A stretch of DNA of 64,000 nucleotides from Seinonella peptonophila (GTDB lineage: Bacteria; Bacillota; Bacilli; Thermoactinomycetales; Thermoactinomycetaceae). The position numbers were made by a program, and so were the translations under genes. This document shows, in pieces, positions 36,080 to 45,584 of this stretch (its first letter is position 1; every line of letters starts with the position of its first letter). The notes under the pieces are model-generated. The model was not told the DNA's origin. It ran no database searches and saw nothing but the letters and a program-made list of their open reading frames with translations. The stretch covers positions 62,001-126,000 of the forward strand of contig NZ_FQVL01000003.1 in assembly GCF_900129355.1 (NCBI RefSeq), in the 5' to 3' direction.

Positions 36080-37219
36080 TTACTTATAGATTTTCGATTT
36101 TACAAACTGGAATTTCCCATCATGAACGGTCATAAAGATAACCGGTTTGATAACTTCATGATCAGGACCAAATGTAATCTTTCCAGAGGTACCTTCCAAG
36201 TCTTTTGTTTCATTGATCGCTTTTGCCAATGCTTTTGAATCTGGACCTGTTTTCTTCAATGCCTCGATAATTACTTTTGCCGCATCATAACTTTGTGAAG
36301 ATAACATATCAGGTTCTGATTGATGTTTAGCCTTCCATTCTTTCACAAATTGCTGCACAACCTCACGAGGATCACTTCCGTAGAAGGAAGTTGTAAATGT
36401 CGATCCCTCCGTATTTTGTTGCCCTAACTCTAGATATTTTGGTGAATCAAATCCGTCAACACCAAGAAATTGCACATTTAATCCTGTTTCTTTTGCCTGC
36501 TTCACAATGGCTGATGCCTCGTTGTAATATCCAACTACATAAAGCGCATCTGGGTTTTTCGCTTTTACTGCCGTCAACAATGAGCTAAAGTTTTTATCAC
36601 CCATGTTGAATGGACGATCAATTGCGATTTTACTACCTAGCTTTTGCACTTCTTCTTTAAATGCTCCGTAGATGGATTTACCATAGTCAATGTCCACATA
36701 TAGAACTGCAATATTTTTCTTCTTTAAGTCGTTCACTGCATAATCTGCCATGGCTTTACCTTGTACAGGTCCTGTGTAGATTACTCGATTGACATAATCT
36801 CCGCCCTTGGTTACATCTGGATGAACAACATACGCTGCAACCATTGGAATCTTTGCTTTTTGCACTTTTGGCGCTACCGTTTTAGAAGGACCACTATATG
36901 CACCATCGATCAAGGCAACAACTCGATCGTTATTAATCAATTTTTGTACAGCTTTTAATGCTTCTTCTGGTTTACCTTGATCATCTTCAGCAACCAATTC
37001 AAGTTTTTTACCCTTGACCCCACCTTGTTTATTGACTTGATCGATCGCCAATTGTGCCGCATCGCGACTATGGATTCCATCGGTAGAAGTGGGGCCCGTT
37101 AATGGACCAAACCAACCGATTTTAATCGTATCGCCACCGCCTCCTTGTCCTGAGCTACAGCCCACAACCATCAGAGAAGCCATTAACACTAAAATAATTG
37201 CCGTGGTAAACTTTCTCAC
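36080..37219 (-). CDS. livJ: Periplasmic-type substrate-binding lipoprotein, Liv family
   Basis: 379 residues. Signal with lipobox LMVVGC at about 16-21, then the Leu/Ile/Val-binding-type fold (Peripla_BP_6): IKIGWFGPLTGPTSTDGIHSRDAAQLAIDQVN at 32-63 and the long-chain KKNIAVLYVDIDYGKSIYGAFKEE segment near 170. Lipid-anchored outside the membrane it delivers the substrate to LivHM. Placement in the hut cluster suggests histidine, urocanate or a related amino acid rather than Leu/Ile/Val. Confidence 0.92.
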   Translation of the reverse strand: MRKFTTAIILVLMASLMVVGCSSGQGGGGDTIKIGWFGPLTGPTSTDGIHSRDAAQLAIDQVNKQGGVKGKKLELVAEDDQGKPEEALKAVQKLINNDRVVALIDGAYSGPSKTVAPKVQKAKIPMVAAYVVHPDVTKGGDYVNRVIYTGPVQGKAMADYAVNDLKKKNIAVLYVDIDYGKSIYGAFKEEVQKLGSKIAIDRPFNMGDKNFSSLLTAVKAKNPDALYVVGYYNEASAIVKQAKETGLNVQFLGVDGFDSPKYLELGQQNTEGSTFTTSFYGSDPREVVQQFVKEWKAKHQSEPDMLSSQSYDAAKVIIEALKKTGPDSKALAKAINETKDLEGTSGKITFGPDHEVIKPVIFMTVHDGKFQFVKSKIYK

Positions 37220-37310
37220 CTTTTGACCTCCTCATTTCGACAATAATGTTAACTTTTATTACATATTAATTGAAAGCGGCTTCAATGAACCTAGCTGAAT
37301 TTGTGTGATC

Positions 37311-38507
37311 TTAGTACAATTTTGCTCTGCGATACTCGGTTGGGGTTTGTTTTTGGTAACGCTTAAAAAGACGAGAAAAGTAATTTGCGTCATCAAATCC
37401 TATTGCTTCTGCAATTTGTTGAATCGTCCAATCTGTCTGTTCTAAGTAATAAAACGCCTTTTTAATACGTAGTTGATTCAAGTACTCTATAAAACTAATA
37501 CCTAGTTCCTCTTTAAATTTTCGACTAAAATAATAGTGACTCATCGAACAATATTGTGCGACCTCGACAAGAGTAATTTTTTGATGAAGATTGGCACGCA
37601 TATAATCAAGCGCCTTACGAATCCAAGTACTCACTTTTCCTAAGTGTCCCATATCAATTTGAGCCACCAGTTGACGAGCATAGGTTGAAACCTTTTTCAC
37701 AAAATGATCATAGCGAATCGTATGGTATAAATCTTGAATTAAAGCGGCATTTCGCGATAAAATATCGATCATATTTCCGCCATTTTCTAACGCAACGCGT
37801 GTCATCAGCATAATCAAATCTGTTACTTCTGATTTAAAAACTTCTACATCTTGATAATGTGCGACAGCCAATTTCTTGAGCATTAATTGTAAAAGTGAGA
37901 TCACACCTTCTTCATCTGCGATTCGAACAAGCGCTTGTAGCTCTGTGCGCTCCTCATTTGTGAGTGGACTTTTTCCTGCAATTTCTCTTTTTTCTTCTTC
38001 TTGATAATGAAATATCAATTGATTCCCTTGGAAAAAACGATGAATCATTGATTTCCTTGCTTCTTGATAAGATAGATGTAATAAATAGGGATTACTATAA
38101 AATCCGCCAATCCCAATGGAGACAGAGACGCCTTGATCTGCCATTCCTTTTATAACCTGTTCAGCCAGTGGGTGAGTGAAAGAATAAAGTTGCTCTGGAT
38201 GTTCATAGGATGGCTTGGGCAACTCCAACAAGAGTGCCATCACTCCCTCCTCTACCCAGATAGTCAGATATGGAATTGAAACAACTTTTTGAATCACCTG
38301 GGATAATTGAATGGCAATTTCTCGTCTCCATAGAAATGGACGACCGATACAAATCTCAAAGTATCGATCAATAGAGATCAGCATGATCAACTGGGGATGG
38401 ACACTCACTTGATACTGCTCCTGCATGGTTTCAAAGTGAGCATGATGGACAATCGTTCCTGTTAACAACCAGTGCGAAAAAGCTACTTTTGCTGGATGAT
38501 CACTCAC
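37311..38507 (-). CDS. AraC family transcriptional regulator
   Basis: 398 residues from a GTG. The last ~100 residues form the two helix-turn-helix motifs of the AraC/XylS family (VEVAQYCSMSHYYFSRKFKEE and IQQIAEAIGFDDANYFSRLF). The middle has a short CdaR/GGDEF-like region (VSVSIGIGGFYSNPYLLHLSYQEAR), as in YesN-type regulators, but no receiver domain. It lies between hutH and livJ, all on one strand, and is the best candidate for pathway-specific control. The inducer is not visible. Confidence 0.9.
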   Translation of the reverse strand: MSDHPAKVAFSHWLLTGTIVHHAHFETMQEQYQVSVHPQLIMLISIDRYFEICIGRPFLWRREIAIQLSQVIQKVVSIPYLTIWVEEGVMALLLELPKPSYEHPEQLYSFTHPLAEQVIKGMADQGVSVSIGIGGFYSNPYLLHLSYQEARKSMIHRFFQGNQLIFHYQEEEKREIAGKSPLTNEERTELQALVRIADEEGVISLLQLMLKKLAVAHYQDVEVFKSEVTDLIMLMTRVALENGGNMIDILSRNAALIQDLYHTIRYDHFVKKVSTYARQLVAQIDMGHLGKVSTWIRKALDYMRANLHQKITLVEVAQYCSMSHYYFSRKFKEELGISFIEYLNQLRIKKAFYYLEQTDWTIQQIAEAIGFDDANYFSRLFKRYQKQTPTEYRRAKLY

Positions 38508-38619
38508 TACATGATTCCCCCATCCAAACCAATGATTGATATGAAATAAACTGAACGTGTTTCAGTCTATAGACAAATGATCATGATCTTTTGACCCTCA
38601 TTTTTCTACAGTCTACAAC

Positions 38620-40122
38620 TCATACTTTACTATTTTCTTTATTTGCTTTTTTTAACCAAGCAGTGAGTCTTTCCACATCATTTGCCAAAACTCGATCACC
38701 TGTTAAAGGTGGCACCCATTTGCGAATTTGTCGATATAAAGATTTTGAATGGGGTGAACATTTTTCAATCTCCCGAAATTCTAATGCTTGTGCGGCACAG
38801 ATTGCCTCAATCGCTACAACTCGTCTACTATTTTTTAATACTTGATAAGCATGTCGAGCCGCAGTCATCCCCATACTCACATGATCCTCTTGATTCGCTG
38901 AAGAAGGAATCGAGTCAACACTAGCTGGATGCGCTAAGGTTTTATTTTCGGAGACAAGTGCTGCTGCTACATACTGCATAATCATAAATCCAGATTCCAA
39001 GCCTGGATTGACGCTTAGAAAAGGTGGCAATCCACTCAACTGAGGATTAACGAGTCGTTCAATTCGCCGTTCAGCAATATTTGCCAACTCCGCAAGCGCA
39101 ATTTTTAAAAAATCCATTGCAAAGGCGATAGGTTGTCCATGAAAGTTACCACCAGAAATGACTTCACCATGATCAGAAAAGATCAATGGATTATCTGTGG
39201 CCGAATTCATTTCGATTTCTAATTTTTCCTTTACATAATTTAAAACTTGTCGAATAGCTCCATGAACTTGAGGAATACACCTTAATGAATAAGCATCTTG
39301 AACTCGCAAATCACCTTGGTGCGTTGTTAACTGACTGCCTTCCAAGTAGCCGCGCATATTCTGAGCGACTTCAATCTGCTCAGGATATGCACGTACTTGA
39401 TGAATTTGGTCATCAAATGCATCTATGACCCCATTTAAAGCTTCAAAAGTTAGCGAAGCAAATTGTTCAGCCCAGTTAGCTAAATCGCTCGCATCCAGAT
39501 AAGTTACAACGCCAACCGCAGTCATCGCTTGCGTTCCGTTGATTAAAGCGAGGCCTTCTTTCGCCTTTAGGCGAATCGGATTAAGCCCTTTTCTTTCTAA
39601 TGCATCTAATCCAGTTAACCGCTCTCCCTTTACCATTGCTTCTCCTTCACCCATTAGTACAAGCGCCAAATGAGCAAGTGGAGCCAAGTCACCACTAGCA
39701 CCTAAAGATCCTTGACTAGGAACTACTGGATGGATTCCAGCATTCAGGCAATCAACCAATAATTGAAGTGTCTCTTTGCAAATACCTGAATAACCCTTCG
39801 CTAAAGCATTTACTCGTAGTAAAATCATCGCTCGAACAATTCGTTCCGATAGCGGTTTACCTACACCAACAGCGTGACTACGGATTAAATTCATTTGTAA
39901 TTGTTCTACCTGATTTTGTGGTATGATCACATCGCTTAGTTTTCCAAAACCTGTTGTTACACCATACACCACCAAATCTTCTTGTATCAATTTTTCGATT
40001 GTTTGACGACTTGTCTCTATTCGTTTCCATGCTTCCTTGTGGATTTCTATTTCTTCCTCATAATCGAGTACCTTTTTAATTTGTTTAAATGTTAAATGAT
40101 GTCCATCTAGATAAATCGTCAT
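38620..40122 (-). CDS. hutH: Histidine ammonia-lyase
   Basis: 500 residues from the ATG at 40122 with AAGGGG eight bases upstream; a TTG two codons earlier is too close to that site. It removes ammonia from histidine to give urocanate. The Ala-Ser-Gly triplet in [15 protein letters not shown] near 140 forms the MIO electrophile. Further conserved parts are NGTQAM and GGNFHGQP. First gene of the region, directly behind a terminator-like hairpin. Confidence 0.97.
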   Translation of the reverse strand: MTIYLDGHHLTFKQIKKVLDYEEEIEIHKEAWKRIETSRQTIEKLIQEDLVVYGVTTGFGKLSDVIIPQNQVEQLQMNLIRSHAVGVGKPLSERIVRAMILLRVNALAKGYSGICKETLQLLVDCLNAGIHPVVPSQGSLGASGDLAPLAHLALVLMGEGEAMVKGERLTGLDALERKGLNPIRLKAKEGLALINGTQAMTAVGVVTYLDASDLANWAEQFASLTFEALNGVIDAFDDQIHQVRAYPEQIEVAQNMRGYLEGSQLTTHQGDLRVQDAYSLRCIPQVHGAIRQVLNYVKEKLEIEMNSATDNPLIFSDHGEVISGGNFHGQPIAFAMDFLKIALAELANIAERRIERLVNPQLSGLPPFLSVNPGLESGFMIMQYVAAALVSENKTLAHPASVDSIPSSANQEDHVSMGMTAARHAYQVLKNSRRVVAIEAICAAQALEFREIEKCSPHSKSLYRQIRKWVPPLTGDRVLANDVERLTAWLKKANKENSKV

Positions 40123-40142
40123 TGCCAAACCCCTTTTCCCAT

Positions 40143-40184
40143 AATAAAAAAGCTATACCAAGAACTAACTCAGTATAGCTTTGA
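40143..40184 (-). promoter_or_regulatory. Leader terminator (putative attenuator) in front of hutH
   Basis: On the minus strand AAAGCTATAC pairs with GTATAGCTTT around a 17-base loop, followed by TTTTTT. The T-run ends about 20 bases before the hutH ATG and almost touches its ribosome binding site, so no promoter can lie between. The hairpin must be read through for hutH expression, unless hutH has no transcript of its own. In Bacillus subtilis a hairpin in the same place is controlled by HutP. The loop contains GAG and TAG triplets, but the regular HutP spacing is not evident. Confidence 0.7.
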
Positions 40185-40280
40185 CTGATCAAGAATGTAT
40201 TTACTCATTATGTTTTAGTTTTATATGCAAAATTTTATTATGAATGAAATTAAATCGTCAACTAACAGAAGGATTCGCTT

Positions 40281-40901
40281 TTAACCAGGAGGTGTAGAAT
40301 CTCCCATTTGACGTAATAATTGATTCAAATCCCCATGAATTCCTTCAATATCACCATTTCTCTGCATTCTCATCCCAACACGGTTAATCTGTTGCTCTAA
40401 TTTTTGTCGGTCTGTTACATGTACTTTAAAATAACGAGGGGTAACACTTTGTGCAACCCGTCTTGCTTCGTAGACTGCCTTCTTTTTACCAGAGGCAGAT
40501 ACTTGAGGTGAGCGATATTGCAGACCAATAAATACATGATCATCTGTCACAAGTGTTGTTGCCGTTTTTACATGTGGCAGACGAGTTACAAGTTGAGCGA
40601 TATGTTTTGCTAATAGCGAACGATCCATATAAACTTCCGCCGTACTGTTATGATCATAATTAACAGGGTTTACATGATAATAGCCAATCTCATTTTGACC
40701 AGAATTACGGATTGTCTCATTACGAGTCGTCTCTGGTGGTCTTCCCTTATATCCGTATTCTGTACGACTGCTTTCGTCTTGATAGAGAGCTGTCCCACCT
40801 CTGCCCACTTCTTGCCGAGCTTCCTGTCTTTGTTGGTTACAACCAACCACACATATCATGAAGACTAAAAACATGTATATCATGAAAGAGCTTTTTTTCA
40901 T
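40281..40901 (-). CDS. YhcN/YlaJ family sporulation lipoprotein
   Basis: 206 residues from the ATG at 40901 with AAGGGGGC upstream. Lipobox VVGC at about residue 21. The C-terminal part has the YhcN/YlaJ pattern of spore-associated lipoproteins: LAKHIAQLVTRLPHVKTATTLVTDDHVFIGLQ, then RVAQSVTPRYFKVHVTDRQKL. Members are made in the forespore and stay with the spore membrane. Upstream of hutH by 150 bases; its transcript may end at the hutH leader hairpin. Confidence 0.85.
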   Translation of the reverse strand: MKKSSFMIYMFLVFMICVVGCNQQRQEARQEVGRGGTALYQDESSRTEYGYKGRPPETTRNETIRNSGQNEIGYYHVNPVNYDHNSTAEVYMDRSLLAKHIAQLVTRLPHVKTATTLVTDDHVFIGLQYRSPQVSASGKKKAVYEARRVAQSVTPRYFKVHVTDRQKLEQQINRVGMRMQRNGDIEGIHGDLNQLLRQMGDSTPPG

Positions 40902-41390
40902 TTGAACCGCCCCCTTCATCCTTTCATCTAGGGATAGCATGCCCAGATGCCACACAATCCATGCTTATTTGTAAAACAACCTAATTCACACACGTATTTA
41001 ATGGCTATCAGTCTGCACTTGGTTCATTTATCATTTTTCGAATATACAGACAATTATCTGCCTTACACAACGGTAAGCCAATCACTGGTTGCCGCATCTA
41101 ATTAGAGACGAACATTTCATGTCCCTCTTCCTTCGTACCATCGGTGTAATTCTCTTATCATTAGCAACAATTGATAACTGCCTTCTGAACTATCTGACAC
41201 AAAAGCAAATTTATTTAAATAATCGTTAATCATCCTTGTTTTTAGAAATTCAATTTCGCTTGACTGTTTAGATCGGCACATATATTACATAATATTAAGA
41301 CATTTCAGAATGAACCCTCCAACGCCTCAATCAGCGCTCAAGTCGTGAAGGGTCCTGCGGACAAACTGACTTTTCGTCAGGCCCAGGCTT
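40902..41390. other. Gene-free stretch at the left edge of the GC-rich island
   Basis: AT-rich, no gene, to about 41300; then base composition changes to GC-rich. Short open pieces only, for example a minus-strand fragment ending EGHEMFVSN near 41105. Between 41340 and 41390 the GC-rich part holds a CTGAC/GTCAG hairpin that may end the ABC gene transcript. Confidence 0.45.
41362..41382 (-). terminator. Possible terminator of the GC-rich ABC gene
   Basis: CTGAC-GAAAA-GTCAG hairpin followed on the minus strand by TTT, about 10 bases past the stop codon. Short stem and short T-run. Confidence 0.4.
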
Positions 41391-43283
41391 TCAGCTACGC
41401 CCAAAGTGTCGGCTGTATGCCGAGTTGGGGTCGCTTTCCAAGCCACTCTTCCATCCCTGTTCGACGATCCCCATGCCGTTCGGTCCGAGGACGATCACAT
41501 AGGAATCCTTGTGGATGGCGTACTTACTGTGAGCGATCGAGATGACCGTGTCCCCATACGGAGTTGCACACTCCTCAACCGCTTTCAGCACGAAGACCGC
41601 TGTCTCTTGATCCAGCTGAGACATGGCCTCATCGAGCATGATCGCCACGGGATGTGCGGGTCGAACCGCCAATGCAGCAGCGATCTGGGTCCGCTTCCGC
41701 TGACCCCCGGACTGCTCTTGACAGAGCTGCTCCAAGCTGTCTGTCGGCAGCAGCATCTTTTCACTCAGTTGGCGAATGATGAGCTGCCTTTGTTCTGCCG
41801 GGAGCTTCTCCACAGCCAGTCCGATGTTCCGTGCCACGGATTCGGCCATCAGGACTTCTGTTTCCTGCGGAACCGGCACCACATTCCACGGGTAGTCCTC
41901 CAGCCGAGTCTGGGCGATTGAGTGCAACTGACCCATGCTCCGAATCAGGCACTCTCCAGACCATCCTGTGCTGCTGCCCTTGATGTTTTCCAGATGGCGT
42001 GACAGCATCTCCATCATGGAGGATTTGCCGCACCCTGAGGGGCCGACAACGGCGACCCAGTGAGGCTTCCCCGGTTGACCTGATCCGATTTCCAGATCCA
42101 GCCCCTCGGGAAACAGGGTCTTGTCCCCGTAGTGGATGCGCAGGTCACGGAGTACGAACCCCTCGAACCCACGCAGGGCAATCTCCCCGTTAGGCCGGTC
42201 AGGCAGCGTGAGCAGTTTGCCGAGCTTCAGGAGCCCACCGCGGATGTCCGCCAGCCGAAGTGTGAAGTCAATCGACGAGACGAACGCCATGATTCCCGCA
42301 GTGAAGTACGAAGTCAGCAGGATCACGTCGATTGCCGTCCGGTGCTGCACATAGACCGCATAAATGAGCAGCAGAACCAGCAGCACAAAGGTCCAGAGGG
42401 TACGAGGACCGGCTACCAGCCACGTTCGGCGACGAGAGTTCTTCTGGTAGAGTTCTACCTCCTGTTCTGATAGTTCTCCCAGCTTCTGTTCCATTGACTC
42501 ACTGATCCCACGGTCACTGATGAGACGCGGCATCTGCGACCAGGGGTCCAAGGTGGTCTGAAGACTCGACGACAGCTTCTCCCCCTCTTTGCTGATCTCC
42601 TGATTCTTCAGAATGGCGGGCTTCGCCAACCTGATCATCAGAGCAGAACCGATCAGCAGCGCAGCGGCATATTCCCACGAGAGGACCCACCACAGCGCGA
42701 CAAGGTTGAACAGCCAGATGAAGGGGTCTTTCACCACCACGATCAAGTCGTTCCCGATCGAATCCGAGATCGACTTCACCGTCGCCCACGGAGTTCCATT
42801 GTCATTGATGTACTGACGCAGGGACTCCCTGTGCACGACCTTCAGCTTCTGCGCAATCCGCTTGACCAAGCTTTCCACGGTGCGCGTACTGAGAACATCA
42901 CCTTCGTAGAAGGTGCGCATGAAGAGGTATCCCCTACCGCCGACCGCGTTTACGAAAGCCGCAGCAACGAACAAGGTCGCCCCGAGTTTTGAACGGTCGG
43001 CCTCCAGCGCGACCTTCAGCAGGTAGAAGCCGACGATCCCTGAAACCGATGTCACCATCGACCAGACGAAGATCTTGGCACACAGCTTCTGGTTTTGCTT
43101 CAGCGTCTTGCTGAGGAGCTGGAGCGACTGGAAAACCTGGACGTCGTCTTCCAGGTTTCCTTCGCTCTTGGCCAGCCTCCAGAGCAGCCGATCGGCAAGC
43201 GTTTGTTTTTCGCCCGCCCTTTTGCCACACAAGATGGCAAGCCAATCGTGGGTTGCCTTCAATTGAAGGCGAAATGATTTCAT
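41391..43283 (-). CDS. ABC exporter (fused membrane and ATPase domains), GC-rich, probably acquired
   Basis: 630 residues from the ATG at 43283 with GGAAGGG upstream; a frame to 43319 is less likely. Residues ~70-345 hold about five hydrophobic segments as in type I exporters. The ATPase domain has Walker A GPSGCGKS at 414-421, a Q-loop near 472, signature QSGGQRK at 524-530 (Gln in place of the usual Leu), Walker B VAIMLDEAMSQLD from 546 and H-loop His585. All ATP-binding parts look usable. Base composition and codon use (CTG, GGC, ACC, CGG) differ sharply from both neighbours, so transfer from a high-GC donor is likely. No substrate gene, peptide or immunity gene lies next to it. The cargo is unknown. 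Confidence 0.85.
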   Translation of the reverse strand: MKSFRLQLKATHDWLAILCGKRAGEKQTLADRLLWRLAKSEGNLEDDVQVFQSLQLLSKTLKQNQKLCAKIFVWSMVTSVSGIVGFYLLKVALEADRSKLGATLFVAAAFVNAVGGRGYLFMRTFYEGDVLSTRTVESLVKRIAQKLKVVHRESLRQYINDNGTPWATVKSISDSIGNDLIVVVKDPFIWLFNLVALWWVLSWEYAAALLIGSALMIRLAKPAILKNQEISKEGEKLSSSLQTTLDPWSQMPRLISDRGISESMEQKLGELSEQEVELYQKNSRRRTWLVAGPRTLWTFVLLVLLLIYAVYVQHRTAIDVILLTSYFTAGIMAFVSSIDFTLRLADIRGGLLKLGKLLTLPDRPNGEIALRGFEGFVLRDLRIHYGDKTLFPEGLDLEIGSGQPGKPHWVAVVGPSGCGKSSMMEMLSRHLENIKGSSTGWSGECLIRSMGQLHSIAQTRLEDYPWNVVPVPQETEVLMAESVARNIGLAVEKLPAEQRQLIIRQLSEKMLLPTDSLEQLCQEQSGGQRKRTQIAAALAVRPAHPVAIMLDEAMSQLDQETAVFVLKAVEECATPYGDTVISIAHSKYAIHKDSYVIVLGPNGMGIVEQGWKSGLESDPNSAYSRHFGRS

Positions 43284-43323
43284 AGCCCTTCCTTTTTCCA
43301 CACCGTACGTGTAGTTCACCTGT

Positions 43324-43394
43324 TACTACTTTAGCTACAGATGATAGCTCCCTTCAGGATCGCTCTGACGAAGCAAAGCGCAACTACTACTTTA
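43324..43394. repeat. Direct repeat TACTACTTTA upstream of the ABC gene
   Basis: TACTACTTTA occurs at 43324-43333 and again at 43385-43394, 61 bases apart, in the region where GC-rich DNA gives way to AT-rich DNA. It could be a pair of regulator sites in the ABC promoter or a trace of insertion. Ten bases in AT-rich DNA can also recur by chance. Confidence 0.35.
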
Positions 43395-43460
43395 AATGTA
43401 TTTAATCATATTTATTTTTACGGATTCAACATTCTTCTGAATGATATAGATGATTATTTT

Positions 43461-44159
43461 TTAATCTGTTTCTCGATAAAACTCATGAAACAACTTAATT
43501 AACGCTCGTTTCTCAATTCTAGAGACATAAGATCGTGAAATTCCTAGCTCCTTAGCGATCTCCCGCTGTGTCTTTTCTTCACCCATTCCTAATCCAAACC
43601 GATTACAGATTACTTCTTTTTCTCGATCGTCTAATATATGAATGTATTGATATATCTTTTTCCGTTCAATCTTCATCTCAACAGCATCTTCGACTTCTGC
43701 CGGATCTGTTCCTAATATGTCTTGAAGCGAAATTTGATTCCCTTCTTTATCTGTACCGATTGGTTCATGCAGTGAAACATCTTTTTTTGCCTTTTTTAAT
43801 GAGCGTAAAAACATAAGAATTTCATTCTCTATACATCTGGCAGCATATGTAGCAAGTTTTGTCCCCTTATTCGCTTTATAGGATTCAATCGCTTTGATTA
43901 AACCAATCGTGCCAATTGAAATCAAATCTTCTGTCTCTTCTGTAGAGTTATCAAACTTTTTCACAATATGTGCGACCAAACGAAGATTATGCTCAATGAG
44001 TCGATTTCTTGCCTCTAAGTCCCCAGCAGCCATTTGTTGTAGACTCTTTCGCTCTTCCTCTTCTGATAATGGTTGGGGGAATGCATTGTTCTTCATATGG
44101 GCAACTAACAAAATGACTTGTTTAAACATCCAAGTCAAAGTGGTAAATAGACCGGGCAT
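43461..44159 (-). CDS. sigK: RNA polymerase sporulation sigma factor pro-sigma-K
   Basis: 232 residues. Residues 1-20 are the hydrophobic pro-sequence ([20 protein letters not shown]) that SpoIVFB removes in the mother cell; [10 protein letters not shown] follows as in Bacillus. Region 2 ([17 protein letters not shown]) and region 4 ([24 protein letters not shown]) are complete. Sigma-K drives late coat and lysis genes. The gene is one piece, so no skin-type element interrupts it here. A GGGAGGGG site precedes the ATG. Confidence 0.97.
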   Translation of the reverse strand: MPGLFTTLTWMFKQVILLVAHMKNNAFPQPLSEEEERKSLQQMAAGDLEARNRLIEHNLRLVAHIVKKFDNSTEETEDLISIGTIGLIKAIESYKANKGTKLATYAARCIENEILMFLRSLKKAKKDVSLHEPIGTDKEGNQISLQDILGTDPAEVEDAVEMKIERKKIYQYIHILDDREKEVICNRFGLGMGEEKTQREIAKELGISRSYVSRIEKRALIKLFHEFYRETD

Positions 44160-44259
44160 CCTAAAACCCCTCCCATTTTACTGTTCGTAATACCTTATGT
44201 GTGGATGCCTGGCAATGTGCCCATTAAAGAAATATCTATTTCAACCTGAAATTTATAAT

Positions 44260-44727
44260 TTATATGGAATATATTTTTGTATCCTGCTGAGGTGGTGCAT
44301 ACACATTGAGGGTGATCAAATTTTCTTCAACAGGATTATACGTTGCATGAATCATTCCTTTTTTGTGAAAAATAAATTCTCCTGTATGTACTTCTTCAAC
44401 ATGATCAATGATTAGTTTTGAATCCGCTTGAAATTGATAAAAGCGATTCAAGAGACACCCTTGTACAACATACGTAAAACCAATCGAACGCCCATGATCA
44501 TGTATAGGGGTTTCAACATGTGGAGGATAGTTTGTTAAAATCGCCTCCAGTATCTCAGTCTTAGCGATTCGATATCTTCCATATTCCAAAGGAGGTTGAG
44601 GAGATGGAACGACTGAAGTAAGATATTGAAAGCAGATATTGAACTCCTTCATCATCGATATGATGCTATTTTCATCATACTCAATTTGCTCTTTGAGAAA
44701 AGAACGGAATAAATGAATAAAATCCAT
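44260..44727 (-). CDS. Cysteine dioxygenase type I
   Basis: 155 residues from the ATG at 44727 with GGGAGG upstream. A cupin: TPIHDHGRSIGFTYVVQG supplies two iron His residues and GMIHATYN the third. Bacterial enzymes of this size oxidise cysteine to cysteine sulfinate. Known active sites also use a Tyr and Arg; a Tyr in KTEILEAILTNYPP-type context and Arg in GRYRIAK are present. Other thiol dioxygenases (3-mercaptopropionate) share the pattern. Confidence 0.82.
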   Translation of the reverse strand: MDFIHLFRSFLKEQIEYDENSIISMMKEFNICFQYLTSVVPSPQPPLEYGRYRIAKTEILEAILTNYPPHVETPIHDHGRSIGFTYVVQGCLLNRFYQFQADSKLIIDHVEEVHTGEFIFHKKGMIHATYNPVEENLITLNVYAPPQQDTKIYSI

Positions 44728-44857
44728 ATAGACCTCCCAGTTGTCTACATCATTGTACAAACCCTGCTGGATCATTCTAGATCAGACGCCCATTTGATAT
44801 GATGAATTATATAATCAGTTCAATTTATGAATACATAGCATCTTTTATTACAAAATC

Positions 44858-44897
44858 AATAAAAATACCTAATCCTGTATCGAAAGGATTAGGTAAC
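44858..44897 (-). terminator. Terminator of the FMN reductase gene
   Basis: TACCTAATCCT/AGGATTAGGTA stem followed on the minus strand by TTTTTATT, 30 bases past the stop. Confidence 0.85.
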
Positions 44898-44924
44898 AAA
44901 AGAAATATCTCGTTGCTCTACCAT

Positions 44925-45479
44925 TTAATTCTCATCTGCCCACAATTGAAATTTCTCTCTCCAAACCCCAAGTTCTGCAAGCCCTCGATGATCCAATTTA
45001 ACCTCGCCTGGTTTACTTCCTTGACCAATCAGATATCCTTTAAAATCTATTTTCATAAATTCAAAAATCAGTTGAAATTGCTGCACAAGGGGAAGAGCTT
45101 TTAAATGAACTTGATTTCCACCTACAATTAATAGAAAACAGCGCTTTCCCTCCATTGCCTGTCGAAAATCGAATGTGGTATCGCGCAAGCTTTGTGACCA
45201 TCGATCAATAAAGTTTTTCATCAGCCCAGACATTCCATACCAATAAAGGGGGGTTGCAAAGACAATCAAATCACTATTTACTACTTGCTTGATGAGTGTA
45301 TCATAATCATCGTCAACTAGAGTAAATCCACCAGGAGTATGGCGTTGATCAACAATGGGATGAATCTTGTATTCCCGCAATTTCAACCAATCTACTTCAT
45401 GTCCTTCGATAAGGCGATTAGCTAGCCATTCTGAATTGCTATTTTCCCTTGTGCTTCCTGAAACAACAGTAATCTTCAT
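44925..45479 (-). CDS. NADPH-dependent FMN reductase family protein
   Basis: 184 residues from the ATG at 45479 with GGAGGG upstream. Flavodoxin-like fold: the phosphate loop SGSTRENSNSEWLA at 7-20 and ATPLYWYGMSGLMKNFIDRW at ~80-99 bind FMN. Members reduce quinones, azo dyes or metals, or supply flavin. Monocistronic, with its own terminator. The exact substrate cannot be told. Confidence 0.88.
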   Translation of the reverse strand: MKITVVSGSTRENSNSEWLANRLIEGHEVDWLKLREYKIHPIVDQRHTPGGFTLVDDDYDTLIKQVVNSDLIVFATPLYWYGMSGLMKNFIDRWSQSLRDTTFDFRQAMEGKRCFLLIVGGNQVHLKALPLVQQFQLIFEFMKIDFKGYLIGQGSKPGEVKLDHRGLAELGVWREKFQLWADEN

Positions 45480-45548
45480 ATAAAAAACACCCTCCAATGT
45501 TCTTCCCATAAATTTTATTCGCAACTTCATGATCTAATCATTGAAACA

Positions 45549-45578
45549 AAAAAGACCCTTTCTTTTTTTCGGGTCTCT
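45549..45578 (-). terminator. Terminator of the small gene at 45585
   Basis: AGACCC/GGGTCT stem with a long T/A loop and TTTTTTG on the minus strand, 7 bases past the stop codon. Confidence 0.75.
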
Positions 45579-45584
45579 GATGTA

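Noticed and set aside
40149-40182. Classical HutP binding site in the hutH leader
   Set aside because: NAG triplets are present, but not with the regular spacing known for HutP, and no hutP gene is in the window.
41406-42470. Plus-strand open frames opposite the ABC exporter gene
   Set aside because: They are antisense shadows of a GC-rich coding strand, with no start signals.
42514-43245. Alternative minus-strand frames inside the ABC exporter gene
   Set aside because: They overlap the conserved exporter frame and show no protein motif.
43461-44159. sigK interrupted by a skin-type element
   Set aside because: The gene is continuous, with pro-sequence, region 2 and region 4 all present.
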